Shown piece after piece: positions 11,498-21,904 of a DNA stretch of 64,000 nucleotides; position 1 is the stretch's first letter, and the number at the start of each line of letters is the position of its first letter. Both the position numbers and the translations under genes were made by a program. The notes beneath the pieces are model-generated. The model made no database searches, was not told where the DNA came from, and was given only the letters and a program-made list of their open reading frames with translations. This DNA comes from Diorhabda sublineata (Eukaryota > Arthropoda > Insecta > Coleoptera > Chrysomelidae), in NCBI RefSeq assembly GCF_026230105.1, contig NC_079478.1:4293653-4357652 (forward strand), read 5' to 3'.

Positions 11498-13204
11498 CTA
11501 CTGGGGATTCGGTGTTTCAGTGGTAGATACTGATTGAGATTGTGAATTAGACAAATGGTTGTGGCTATTGTTAGTTACAGATGCAGTATCTGATGTAGGA
11601 ATAGCAGTGGGATTTGGAAAATTCGGATTAGGGTTTATAACTACATTTGATTGTTGGATATTGGATGCTGGAGTTGGCGGTATAGTTTGAGATTTGGGTA
11701 TCTGCGATCTAAGGAAATTATTTTCAGTTTCCAATTGTTGGATCCTTTCCATTAATTCGGCAATTTTTTCTTTTAAAACTTCCACTTCTTCTCTTACAGT
11801 ATACATAAGATGACTTTTTACAAGATCCATAGCTTGTTCTATTTTATTGTCAATAGCATTGACTACGGGGTTAGTTTTTGCAGGATCGTCAGTGTTTTCA
11901 TTTACAGTCACATTACCACCACTACTCGTTTCAGTTAGTTCAGTTTGATTTTCACTATTATCAAGAACTGTCAAACTACTTACACTTACGGCAAACTGTG
12001 GATTCGTGTAGACATTGTTAGGTAAATTTTGTTCAAACGTCTGAGATTGCACTGGTGCAACCTGAGACGTGGATGTCACTGGCTGGACCTGAACAGGAAC
12101 AACTGAAGCAGCTGATTGCTGTTGATTAGCTGCATTCTGCTGGAATGCATTTTGTTGTTGGTACTGTTGTACTTGGGCAACTAAAATATTTTGATTGCTT
12201 TGCACTGGGATGTTTTGCACATTTTGTTGTAAAACTTGAGTTTGACTCACAACAGGCTGTGTATTATTTGAGTTCATTATAACACTTTTTACTGTTTGTG
12301 TGGGTAAACTACCACTCACTTGTTCATTTTGAGGAGTATAAGTGTGACCATTCATAACTGGTTGAACATTTGTTTGTGATACATTCGGTTGACCTGCATA
12401 GGATTGACTTTGCTGAAAATTTGGAGGCAATTGGACAGGTTGTGATGTTGGTACAAAAGCACTACCTTGATTCTGGATTAAATTAGCAGGAACATATTGA
12501 ACATTAGAATAACCTTGTGGCATTGTAAATCCCTGTGCATTGGGAACCATACCAGCGGGAAAATAGGGCTGGTTTGCTATGAATTGAGCAGGTATACTAT
12601 TCGGCACCTGCTGCATAGTTTGATTCTGTACATTCGTAACTTGGGGATAATAATATTGACCTTGGTGCATTATTTGAGGTGGAACATTTGCAAAAAATGG
12701 TGTACTATTTGTAAATCCACTTTGTAATAGCATTTGCTGAAATTGCTGTTGTGGTAAACTTTGAGTTTGCATAAAAGTACCTCCTGACACTTGTATACTA
12801 CCAGATGATTGAGGTACCCGCGTAGCTCCAACCGGTGGAGCTTCATCAACATAATCCATACATTTCCAACGGCCACGTTTAAAAGGTTCTAAACTAGCTA
12901 TTTTTACCACTTTGAATCTATCATTTCTACTAGGAGTGGAATGAAGTTCTTTATCGTCTATTGGTTTTGCAGTCGAATCTGTTAGGGTTTCAGTTGGCGG
13001 GGTGACAGTTTCTGTTGCCAGATCATTCATAGTAACAGCGTTGGGAATAATGGCCACACCGTACTGAGGGCTGGTGGGTATCACATTTGTAGTATTATTA
13101 GTAGGAGCAACTTCGCCAGCTACCGGCTGAACTTCAAGGGCTGCAGATACTTGAAGGTTCGGCTCTAAAATCGGCTCACCATGCTTTTCTGGCATTTCAT
13201 TCAT
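11498..13204 (-). CDS. bun: long-isoform TSC22 domain family protein (bunched/BunA-like)
   Basis: TSC22-domain proteins are leucine-zipper regulators; the long forms (BunA in flies) promote growth and bind Madm/NRBP in established work. The frame has 568 codons and a TAG stop at 11498-11500. Around residues 94-121 it has RFKVVKIASLEPFKRGRW followed by KCMDYVDE, the conserved long-isoform motif. Residues about 130-440 are Gln/Asn/Pro/Val-rich and probably disordered. Residues 447-480 hold the TSC box (AIDNKIEQAMDLVKSHLMY, then REEVEVLKEKI), followed by a leucine zipper (ELMERIQQLETENNFL) to about 498. The tail is Asn/Ser/Pro-rich. Oddly, the whole frame is uninterrupted, whereas in vertebrate relatives introns fall at the TSC box. 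The ATG used is the first in the open frame. Upstream in frame, codons for QHQTTGN are open back to a TAG near 13236, and TTTTCCGTAG there looks like a 3' splice site, so this may be a large downstream exon whose true start lies further up. No SGFQITSV-like N-terminal motif of long isoforms is visible. Confidence 0.9.
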   Translation of the reverse strand: MNEMPEKHGEPILEPNLQVSAALEVQPVAGEVAPTNNTTNVIPTSPQYGVAIIPNAVTMNDLATETVTPPTETLTDSTAKPIDDKELHSTPSRNDRFKVVKIASLEPFKRGRWKCMDYVDEAPPVGATRVPQSSGSIQVSGGTFMQTQSLPQQQFQQMLLQSGFTNSTPFFANVPPQIMHQGQYYYPQVTNVQNQTMQQVPNSIPAQFIANQPYFPAGMVPNAQGFTMPQGYSNVQYVPANLIQNQGSAFVPTSQPVQLPPNFQQSQSYAGQPNVSQTNVQPVMNGHTYTPQNEQVSGSLPTQTVKSVIMNSNNTQPVVSQTQVLQQNVQNIPVQSNQNILVAQVQQYQQQNAFQQNAANQQQSAASVVPVQVQPVTSTSQVAPVQSQTFEQNLPNNVYTNPQFAVSVSSLTVLDNSENQTELTETSSGGNVTVNENTDDPAKTNPVVNAIDNKIEQAMDLVKSHLMYTVREEVEVLKEKIAELMERIQQLETENNFLRSQIPKSQTIPPTPASNIQQSNVVINPNPNFPNPTAIPTSDTASVTNNSHNHLSNSQSQSVSTTETPNPQ

Positions 13205-13221
13205 ATTTCCCGTGGTCTGGT

Positions 13222-13240
13222 GCTGACCTACGGAAAACTA
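13222..13240 (-). promoter_or_regulatory. candidate 3' splice site upstream of the TSC22 frame
   Basis: On the minus strand TTTTCCGTAG|GTCAGCACC lies just upstream of the ATG. The coding frame stays open through the bases after the AG, and an in-frame stop lies immediately before it. This suggests an upstream exon; the alternative is a short 5' UTR. Confidence 0.4.
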
Positions 13241-13476
13241 CATGATAATTGATTTATACTTAAAAAAGACTACCTATTGTGTTACCCACTCATGCCACTC
13301 AATACGGTATATATATATTTCATATATAGTTTAAAACTTTACTATATCTCAAATTTAATAATATTCCTCAAAGACTGATGGCTATGGATTGATAAACAAC
13401 TTTGATTGCAAATGTATGAAGCTTAAGAGCGATGAAGAAAACGTAGAACTGTTTTAATTACACCTAGCAGAATGAT

Positions 13477-14640
13477 ATGTCAGATCAAAACATCCAAAAC
13501 AAAGTAAATAGAAATCAAGACACACACATGACAAACATCAATCTGACAAGTCCAAAGGAAATAAAAGTCACCATTTATCTTCTGAACGACAAGAAATCAC
13601 CAGGCATTGACATAACACCAAAATTGTTGAAAGAACCAGCCAAAAATGGGATCATGATGCTAACCTGTATATTTAACACAATCTAAAGACATCTTTGTAT
13701 AGATAAACCAATAAACTTGTTACCCACCATTTGAAAACTTTTCGAGAAATTTTTATTGCAAGGAATTAATCCCAACCTGGATATGATTCCACTACATCAA
13801 TTTGGTTTTTGGCAAAAACACTCAACAACTCAACAGTGCCATCAAATTGTGCATAAAGAAATGTAGCCCTAGAAGAAAAAAAGTATTGTTCAGAAGTATT
13901 TTTAGATATAAGTCAAACATTTTATAAGGTTTAACACGTCGGCTTGCTATTTAAAATCAAAAGGACTCTTAGCAGACACAAGGCAGCATCCTAGTGCCAA
14001 TACTGTAAATAATATTCACCGTCGACATCGTGGTCTCTAATTAAACTATAATAGGCACAATTGTGGACGACACTGTTATTCTCTTGACACATGAAAATCC
14101 TATAGTAACATCCGCAAATCTACAAGAACATATATTTGAAGTAAAAAGAATCGGTAAAAAGGTGAGGAATAAATATTAACTCAAGCAAATTGCAACACAT
14201 AACTTTCACACTAAGAAAAGAAAAATATCCTTCAATACATTTTTACAATGTTGAAGTGCCACAATCATCTTACATCAAATATCTAGGAAAGCACCTAGAC
14301 GCAAAATTAATTTGGAGAAAACACGTTTAAAAAACGTAAACAAATAGACCTTAACATGAGAAAATTGTATTGGTTGCTTAGAAAATAAAATCGTATTTTA
14401 CAAGACTGATTTTATTACAATTTGGACGTATGACAAACAACTTTAGGGCTGTGCCAGCTCTGCTAGAAATTGTCAATGTTTCCTGGTGTGTTTCAATCCA
14501 AATGATACATAAAAATTTTCTAATTGCAACAGTACAAGAAACAATACAATAGAGAAGCCAAATGTATTACCAAAGGCTGGAATCACATGTTAATCCCTTA
14601 CTCTAATAATTGAACAAGAAAGAGATGACAGAAGACTAAA
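13477..14640 (+). pseudogene. Jockey-like reverse transcriptase pseudogene
   Basis: The plus strand carries much of a Jockey-type RT in ruined frames. In order: SPKEIKVTIYLLNDKKSPGI near 13550-13610 (K..KSPG.D motif), TPKLLKE, then INLLPTI and KLFEKFLLQGINPN near 13715-13775 (the SLLP..SK.FE block), HQFGFWQKHSTTQQ near 13795-13840, and much further on YLGKHLD, LYWLL and related pieces of the post-palm region near 14280-14380. The palm region with the catalytic Asp pair is unreadable. Many stops and frame changes show an old copy. Confidence 0.7.
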
Positions 14641-16549
14641 AAGAAACTAGCCAACACAACTAAAATGAGGTGTGGAAAAATTTTCACTGGAGGATATATG
14701 CAATGTTTGTTTTCTTATTGTAGTCTCCAAGTCAACAAAATAACTTATAGAATTGTAAATTCGAATTGTCATAAAATGAAAATAAGAAAAAATGTAGGAA
14801 GCTGCTGTAAAATTCCCAAATGCAATGTGGCACTACATTTTATGTAGAAATAATAAAACAAAACAAACAATAATGAAATTGCATTAAATAACTGAGATTT
14901 CATATGAATAAACCATAAGACTTATGTACAAACTTAAATATCACATGTTGTTAACTGCGCATCTCCAAAAAGGCCTGAGAGATCTCACAACATATCTACA
15001 CATAAAAAATTTTTTGTAATAATTATTTTAGTAGTCAAACATAAATATATAAATAATCCAAAGTGCAGAATACATGTCAAAAAGACTACACTTTTGTATT
15101 TTATTGCCACATCCCCACATACTTTCCTTCATTTTATATTGTATTATAAGGAAATGAACTAGGTTCAAGGGTTGAACTATGTTGGAAATTTAACTATTCA
15201 GCTTCAATTTTGAAGTAAATATCAAGCATATTTTCTTTTATGAAGAATTCCAAGAAAATTAATAATTTGTTATGTGAAATAAGTAGATTGAGACCATGGA
15301 GATTGCTGAACAAATAAACACCCTAATGTCCCCCTTCTAATGATAAACAGAAGCCAAAACGTCGATAAATTCCAAATGTTCTATAGCTGTACAGCCCATG
15401 AGCCTAATTCATATTGTCAGGTGTACATATTCATATTGATTCAGATAATAACAAAATCATAGTTGAACCAGCTGCTAACCATAAAGAAAAGTAAGAATAT
15501 TTACCAGTAGTTATAAATAACGAGTAAGACTAGTACCAAGTGTTATGACAGCGAGTACTTACCCCACTACCTATACCCTGAACAACAGTGAGGATTTGTT
15601 CTGACACAGATTTGAGTTAAATTATCAGTGACCATCATACACGGAGTTTCTCTGGGAAACTGAGTCAATAGTTTACATTTGATTTATTATTGCTATGAAA
15701 TTTCATCCATTAGAGAGACCCGATATTTAACTAAAAATAGATACATCCTTACCCAAAATATTCATATAGTCAGGGGTGAGGTCTTCTTGGCCACTTCCAT
15801 TATTTACTTTAGGAACAAATCTTTGTATTTTTTCAGGTCTACGAGGATCGGCATTCATTTCAACCTTAAATTCATCAATACTGAAATTAATTTCTTACTA
15901 ATTAATACCTAAGAAGAAATTTAACTATTCAGACCAGAAATGTCAAAAACAGGAGAAAAAACAACAAATAAAGTTCAAAGATCTATGTTGTTGAAATACG
16001 TTCAGAAAAATAATATGACATTATACTGATATTACTAGTATAATAAAAAGAATCTACCTGATATATTGATAATATTTTGATTATTTTTCAATCTAAAATT
16101 CACAATGGCTACTACTTTCTGAACCAAATTTACCAACATCATAATATGACAAGTTTTGCACTGTCATTTTGCTTAGTCAATTTTAAAGAACACCCAATAA
16201 AAATCAAAGTCAATGTTCCATTAAGGTAAGAGTGATTACATTTAATAATTAAATTGTATGATAAGTTGGTCTATATTTTTACTCGATTATAGTAAAAGAC
16301 TAAATTTCGCGATTTATGTTTTTTATTTGTATTCTTAATGTCAAATTTTAAATGTGACTTTGACACTAGAATCTAATGTTCACTTTGACTTTTTTAATAA
16401 ATTAAAAATATATATGACACTGAAATTCAAAGCAGAGGAAACATTTTTAGAATACTGGAAATCCTAGCTAATGTGTATAAATTGGAGTAAAGTATTTGTA
16501 TTTCAAGTCTTAAAAATTAATATTAGTATGAAAAATTGACTTGTTAACA
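14641..16549. other. spacer between element remnant and C3orf33-like gene
   Basis: AT-rich sequence without a supported gene. The immediate upstream region of the next gene (about 16200-16549) shows no clear TATA box. Short frames here (14665-14847, 15679-15912) have no recognisable similarity. Confidence 0.4.
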
Positions 16550-18601
16550 ATGGAGAAACTTCAAAAATCATTCGATAGTTTTATAAATTTAATGGATAAA
16601 AATAACCATGGTGTTCAGGTATTACGAGAAAATGAAATAATATCGTATGATCTAATTAATATATATATATATATTTACAGATTGCATGTTACTCAGTTGC
16701 TTTACTTGGTTTAACAGTTTCCTTGAGGAAAGTTCGACCAGTAAGTATGTTTCCAATGATTATGGCGTTAAGAATTATAGTAACCAATACAAATGTCCTA
16801 CATCCAATATAAATATTGTGATTCATAAGTAATAGTTTTTTATTGAACACTTTGGATATATTACGTTTTAATAACATTTCACTTTCCCTATATATGAAGG
16901 TTTGTTTAGTTATAGTTAATTGATATTTAAAAGTATCTATTCATTCATGAAAAAGTTAATATTTTTTGTAATATTTTTTTAAATTCTAGTTTAGTAGATT
17001 TAGACGACCTTCAGATATTCCAAATCACTTTATAAATGAAAAAAGAGAACTAATAGGATATGTAAAACGAATTGATCCAAATAAAGCTTTACTAATAATT
17101 AATCATAAACCTTTGGTAAAACTTCCATTGATTTCCACTGGAAATCTACCTGTCAAGATATCTGGAGTTGAAATAAATAATCTGGGTACTAATTGGTTAC
17201 AATCAGTTGTTGTTGATAAAGAAGTTACGTTTATACCTATTTATAAAGAGAAAGACTTTGTACAGTGCCAAGTACTTTTAACACAGGATGCTAAAGATGT
17301 GAGTATCTAGAATAGTGATCTAATACCAAAATATTTAAAACTAATGTTCAAATATAAGGCTTATATCCAGGTATTTTCTGTAAATTTCTTATTATTTATG
17401 ATAATTTTTCAATTGGAAGTTTTTTATACTCTCAATGTCTGAATAGTTATTAAATGATGGATAATTGACATACTTAATTAGCCCTGGAGCAGAAACCCAG
17501 CAACGCTCGTCGTAGATTCTCGAGGCAATCTGCAGATTGTTTTCTCTGAAAATAGGTGTTTCCACTGACCAACCAGCAGAGGATAAGGGGTTTTGTTTTT
17601 CAAAACACTTTATGATTAAAATCATGCCTTTTTTAAAAGTGAGTGTTATGAACAAACTCTTTGGTTTGAATTTAGGAAACTGTATGATTGGTTTCATCAG
17701 AAAAAAAAAACAGTGAAAAAGGGGGTAGAAGAATATCTATGTGAATTGAAAGTACTAATAAAATAGGCTGTGTGGAAATTGAAAACTAAATACTCAAAAA
17801 CTTTGAGAAAAATTGTACCTCAATACTGTAGAAGCAATTGGTATCAAAAGGCCATAAAATAAATAACAGAAATGCCATAAAACAATATAAGGATGGTTCC
17901 AAAGCAGCAGATAGAACTGAAATAGGCCTAAAACCTAAATTGTCCTATCCTAAGCTCCATTGTTATAAAATCTAAACTGAGGAAGATTCTTGTATAATTG
18001 GCTGATACATCTGACGGAAGCATTATAAATAAATCTTTAAGATTTAAGAACAAGAAGATATGCTATTGAGTAAAAAAAATAATAAAAAGATGTCAGTGGA
18101 ACTTTATTTCAGACAGCTAATAAATATATAATAAAACTGTTTTTGGAACTATTTGATCTATTTGAAAATAACGGTTTTTATTACATAATATGTAACTTTT
18201 TTCATTCAAATATGTTCTTGGTTGGATTTTATTAAAACCATACACTATGTTGGGGGGGAGGGGGGTGCATTACTGAATCTTTAATAAATTAAACTCTTGT
18301 TTATTTTTAGAAGAAGCATCAGGTTATCAACATTGGAGAACGTCTAGTAAAAATAGGTTTTGCTGTACCAGAACATATTAAGGCACCTCTCTTAGAAGAT
18401 CCTAGTTTTCGCAAATACCACTCTTTGTTATTAAGAGCAGAGAAACAAGCTTTACGCAAACAACTCGGATACAAATACTACATAATAACCACGAAAAAAT
18501 TGATAAATTATACTAATGAACTCTTGATACGTTTTTATAAGCAATCAAAAAATAATATACCTAAATTGATTACCATTGGACCGAAGATTTATCATTCATA
18601 G
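16550..18601 (+). CDS. C3orf33-like protein, four exons (242 residues)
   Basis: The exons I read are 16550-16618, 16681-16740, 16990-17298 and 18311-18601. All introns are GT...AG (CAG|GTATTA, CCA|GTAAGT, GAT|GTGAGT; acceptors TTTACAG, ATTCTAG, TTTTTAG) and each junction keeps phase 0. The product starts MEKLQKSFDSFINLMDKNNH, has a short hydrophobic segment at residues 24-38 (IACYSVALLGLTVSL) that may anchor it in a membrane, then FRRPSDIPNHFI (residues 47-58), an OB/SNase-like beta-rich domain (GYVKRIDPNKALLI; LPVKISGVEINNLGTNWLQ at about 96-114; GERLVKIGFAVP in exon 4), and a basic helical tail (LLRAEKQALRKQLG). This layout and wording match animal C3orf33, whose human member is poorly characterised and has been linked to ERK/AP-1 signalling. 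Catalytic nuclease residues are not evident. Identification rests on recalled family features; no alignment was run. Confidence 0.85.
17299..18310 (+). other. intron 3 of the C3orf33-like gene
   Basis: This is a 1012-bp intron with canonical ends. It holds a 101-codon minus-strand frame at 17392-17697 (segment DERCWVSAPGLIKYVNYPSF) in a patch of higher GC than the rest of the intron. I do not recognise it; it may be an inserted element remnant. A G run (18252-18266) lies near the 3' end. Confidence 0.6.
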
Positions 18602-18850
18602 CAATTGTATTTTATGGTAGTATTCGGTTGCTTATATATAGTTGTTCAAATATTGGCTATTTATAAAATTGTCACTTTCTTTTTTTATCCAAATCACAGA
18701 AATACTGTTTGGGAAGATATCTTATTAATTGTGGAAACTTGAATTTAATTATTTTTGAATGGGTAATAATTTTTGGTGACAATATATTAAAGATCACTGT
18801 CCATTGAGAAATAATCTTTCAAATGCTTCAATGATTTCATAAAAACGTTT
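18602..18850. other. 3' flank of the C3orf33-like gene
   Basis: AT-rich and probably includes the 3' UTR. The clearest AATAAA in this part of the window is further downstream at 19289-19294. Confidence 0.4.
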
Positions 18851-18978
18851 GGTTAAAATTGCTGCAAAAAGATCTGCACTTGGGGAAAATAATCTGTAAA
18901 TAACAAACAGAACTTACTACTCTCTAGTAGATATTATCAGAACTAGAACTTGTGGGGCATGTTATTGCATTGATAACT
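18850..18978. repeat. dispersed repeat, copy 1 (pairs with 21325-21450)
   Basis: Shared landmarks in the same order and orientation as at 21325-21450 include CTGCACTTGG, AAAATAATCTGTAAATAAC, AACAGAACTT, AGTAGATATTAT, AGAACTAGAACTTG and GGGGCATG. It is probably a fragment of the same element that contains the transposase-like piece at 20928-21300. Confidence 0.8.
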
Positions 18979-19288
18979 AAAAAATACAATGGCCTATTTT
19001 TATTATGAGCCTTCCATAGCACAGTCTTCAAAGTATTAATGAACCTACTTGGTAAAACTTCCACATTTTCTTGAAATGCCTAAATATTTTTCACCTTTGT
19101 TGGAATTGACTGACTATACGCAATTGAGATACTACCTAATTATTAACGATTGTTCATCAATTTTCACAAATTTATTTAAAATGACAATTCCAAAAAAATT
19201 ATATATAAACATATAGAATCCAATTTTGTTTTCATTGCTTATCTAGATATCTTTAGATTTGTTGTTTCATGTGTAAATTTTATTCTTC

Positions 19289-19294
19289 AATAAA
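19289..19294 (+). terminator. AATAAA, possible poly(A) signal
   Basis: A canonical hexamer about 690 bases after the C3orf33-like stop codon. It could serve that gene but a nearer variant signal is equally possible. Confidence 0.3.
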
Positions 19295-19479
19295 CATTGC
19301 AACCTAATTTTTTTATTTAAAAATATATATGCAGGTAGGTGAAGTAGTTATAGTAGGAAGAAGTCCAAAACTTAATTTTGGGATTAACCATTCGTTTTTT
19401 TTTCCCAAAAATCTTAAATACCATGGGTTATTATACTAGAACAAATTGATAACAGTAACTTTTACAGAGTAGTACAGGG

Positions 19480-19935
19480 TACTAACCCAGAAGAGTTCTA
19501 AAAAAAATAGAATTGTGGAAGAGAAAAGTACTCCAAAAGATACTGAGCTGACATAGATATGAACTAGACTACATTAAAAAGACTGGAATCTTTCGAAATG
19601 TGGATATATCGGCTTGTTTTGAAAATATCCTGACCAACATGGAAGTTATGCAGAGAGTAGGGAAAGGAATTCGTCTTTATAAAAACGGAAACTGGAGTAT
19701 TTTTGATCACATATTAAGACATGACAAATATCGTCTTTTGCAGTTGATTGTCCAAGGCAAAGTGGATAGTAAGAGGGGACCAGGGAGAAGACGGTATTCA
19801 AGATTGCACAGCCTACTCCAGTGGTTTGGAGTGTCATCTGTTTAGAAACGCAGTAAACAAGATAAGAATAACCTTGTTAATAGCCAATGTTGGCAACAGA
19901 GAAGGCAATGAAAGAAGAAGAAGAGTCAGGTAGTT
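19480..19935 (+). pseudogene. RTE-like non-LTR retrotransposon, reverse transcriptase C-terminus
   Basis: The plus strand reads KRLESFEMWIYRLVLKIS, a hallmark of the post-RT region (FE.W.YRR.LKI.W). A one-base frame change near 19625 follows, and then the 81-codon frame gives NMEVMQRVGKGI, IFDHILRHDKYRLLQLIVQG, KVDSKRGPGRRRYSRL and LLQWFG (the GH.LR...Y.LLQ...QGK..GKRG.GRR..SWL..LR.W region). A further frame change at about 19840 leads to NKIRITLLIANV. It is a typical dead 3' fragment of this element class. Confidence 0.75.
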
Positions 19936-20125
19936 GGGGAGTGTGTACAGAATAAAAGCAATCCATTGCCATTGCACAAACAGAATGAAAGGGAATCAGA
20001 AGAAGAAAAGACAGGTCGAAAAACAAATAAGAGAAGTAATACCAGATTTGAATGGAGTAGAGAAAGAACAGTTGACAAAAACGGGTGGAGAGGCATAGTG
20101 AAGAGACTAGAGGAAGAACAAAAGA

Positions 20126-20126
<1 letters not shown>

Positions 20127-20199
<73 letters not shown>
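20127..20199. repeat. (TA)n microsatellite
   Basis: About 73 bases of uninterrupted TA dinucleotide, followed at once by TATATGTTC. Confidence 0.97.
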
Positions 20200-20206
<7 letters not shown>

Positions 20207-20504
20207 TCTTCAATTGTAGAAATTTAGCCATGAGCTTTGAAGCCATAAAATGCTGTAAAATATATGAATATTAGTAAGAATTTGTGAGTAACAAAAATTA
20301 AGTATATCACAAGTTTCAAAAATAGATGAAATGATACAAAACTATAGCTAGAGAGATTGAAAATGAAATAATTCAAATCTCTTGAATTCTATATGCTCTT
20401 TCGAGAGTCAGACTAGGTATTAGGGTTGTTGTTTTCACTCTCCCTTTATCCATTTTTCCCTTCTGGTCCTTTGCTACTTCATTTATTTGTCGTATCATTC
20501 TTCC

Positions 20505-20757
20505 TTTTCCACCAGATCTAGCTCCCAGTGACTACTGGTTATTCGCTGATCTTAAAAATATGCTCGCCAGTAAGAAATTCAGCTCAAATGAAGAAGCAAT
20601 TGCTGAAACTGAAGCCTATTTTGAGGCAAAAGACAAATCCTTCAACAAGCACGGCATCGAGAAGTTAGAGAAGCGTTGGAATGAGTGTATTGAATCGTCG
20701 AAGGGTTTTGTGTTCAAAAACTCTACTCGTTGTATTTTTACAACTTTACACTAAGGC
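20505..20757 (+). pseudogene. mariner transposase, C-terminal fragment
   Basis: The plus strand encodes LAPSDYWLFADLKNMLASKK, then NEEAIAETEAYFEAKDKSF, HGIEKLEKRWNECIESSKG. This is the C-terminus of a mariner transposase starting at the last catalytic Asp context; the 64-codon frame 20560-20754 covers most of it. The reading frame is intact over this short span and less decayed than the sister fragment at 8325-8565, but the rest of the gene is missing. Confidence 0.8.
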
Positions 20758-20927
20758 TTTTCCAGTTTTAATGATATTTTACCAGGCACGTTGATAATCT
20801 CATGTTTCCCGCTTTCTCTCTATTATACTTATCAGAATGAGTAGCTTGCTAACATAAATTTTGTATCAATGGTTTCTACATCCAATAGACGGTATTGAAG
20901 AAGTTTCCGTAGAGTTAAGCTAGTTTT

Positions 20928-21300
20928 TATATTGCTGTGTTGCCAGTGCACGAGTCAAAAAACAAAACATGTTTGAATGTCCTTGCATGTTCATACAAAT
21001 GTTTCCCAAGGCATGAAACTAGATCTTCAGGACCCCTTCCATCAGTAGACCCATCCCAGAGGTGCATATACGCTGTGCTGTTGATAAAACAATGGATACC
21101 AACATTATAAACATAAAAATTTCTCTTACTGTAAAGTATTAAAGTTGTGAGTTTGGGGTGAATTGGAAGATCAAAAATGCAAACATATGTTTTATCCTGC
21201 CAGACTTCTGTGCCATCTTTTTCTAGTTCTGCTCACCTTAAGTGCAATTCTTGTTTTGCCTTGCAGTTTGCTTTCTTTTCTTAGTCAGTTTAAGCAGTGA
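20928..21300 (-). pseudogene. transposase-like fragment with a C-terminal DSC.GN motif
   Basis: On the minus strand a stretch of nearly 100 codons is open without an early Met, so a Met-start ORF search would miss it. Reading downward from about 21222: ELEKDGTEVWQDKTYVCIFD, LPIHPKLTTLILYSKRNFYV, YNVGIHCFINSTAYMHLWDG, STDGRGPEDLVSCLGKHLYE and HARTFKHVLFFDSCTGN, then a stop at about 20931. The order FYxYNxGIH, WDG....RG.E...SC..., and a final hydrophobic DSC.GN is familiar from a large family of uncharacterised arthropod transposon-derived proteins in which the end reads SDSCGGQNRN. I cannot name the superfamily with confidence. A stop (HLR*AELE) near 21222 shows the copy is broken. Confidence 0.55.
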
Positions 21301-21324
21301 TTTTTTAAAAATAATTTCTCAAAT

Positions 21325-21450
21325 TTGCTGCAAAAAAGACCTGCACTTGGTTCGGGAAGGAAAATAATCTGTAAATAACCAACAGAACTTGCTACTGTCT
21401 AGTAGAGTAGATATTATGAGAACTAGAACTTGCGGGGCATGATGTTATTG
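21325..21450. repeat. dispersed repeat, copy 2 (pairs with 18850-18978)
   Basis: Same landmarks as copy 1, with a few small indels. It lies directly upstream, in minus-strand terms, of the transposase-like fragment at 20928-21300 and probably belongs to that element. Confidence 0.8.
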
Positions 21451-21456
21451 AGTTGA

Positions 21457-21462
<6 letters not shown>

Positions 21463-21524
<62 letters not shown>
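21463..21524. repeat. (TA)n microsatellite
   Basis: About 62 bases of TA dinucleotide, adjoining copy 2 of the dispersed repeat. Confidence 0.97.
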
Positions 21525-21526
<2 letters not shown>

Positions 21527-21904
21527 CATTGATTAAGACATTGACTATGCCAGGATGTACCATAATATCAAGAAAATTATTTAATGGAATAAGATAGACA
21601 TTGGATGTATCCCTCCTACGAAATTATCTTCTATATCTGGACGCCACTGTATTTTTCATAATCTGTAACCAAAAAAGATGATAAGGGATGGGTGATTCAT
21701 AATTAATAATACCTTATAAAGTTATACCTATCATTCGAGTCTGGTTTCTATGAAAGTCTAGTTTTTCGAGTTTGAAATACAACTAGATATAAGTACAATA
21801 ACTTCTACTCTCACAAAGTTAAAATCATTTTTTTTGTAATTGTAATGACCGTACCTTTAAGCGACGGCACTGTTTAATTAAATTATCCCAACAGATATAA
21901 TTCA

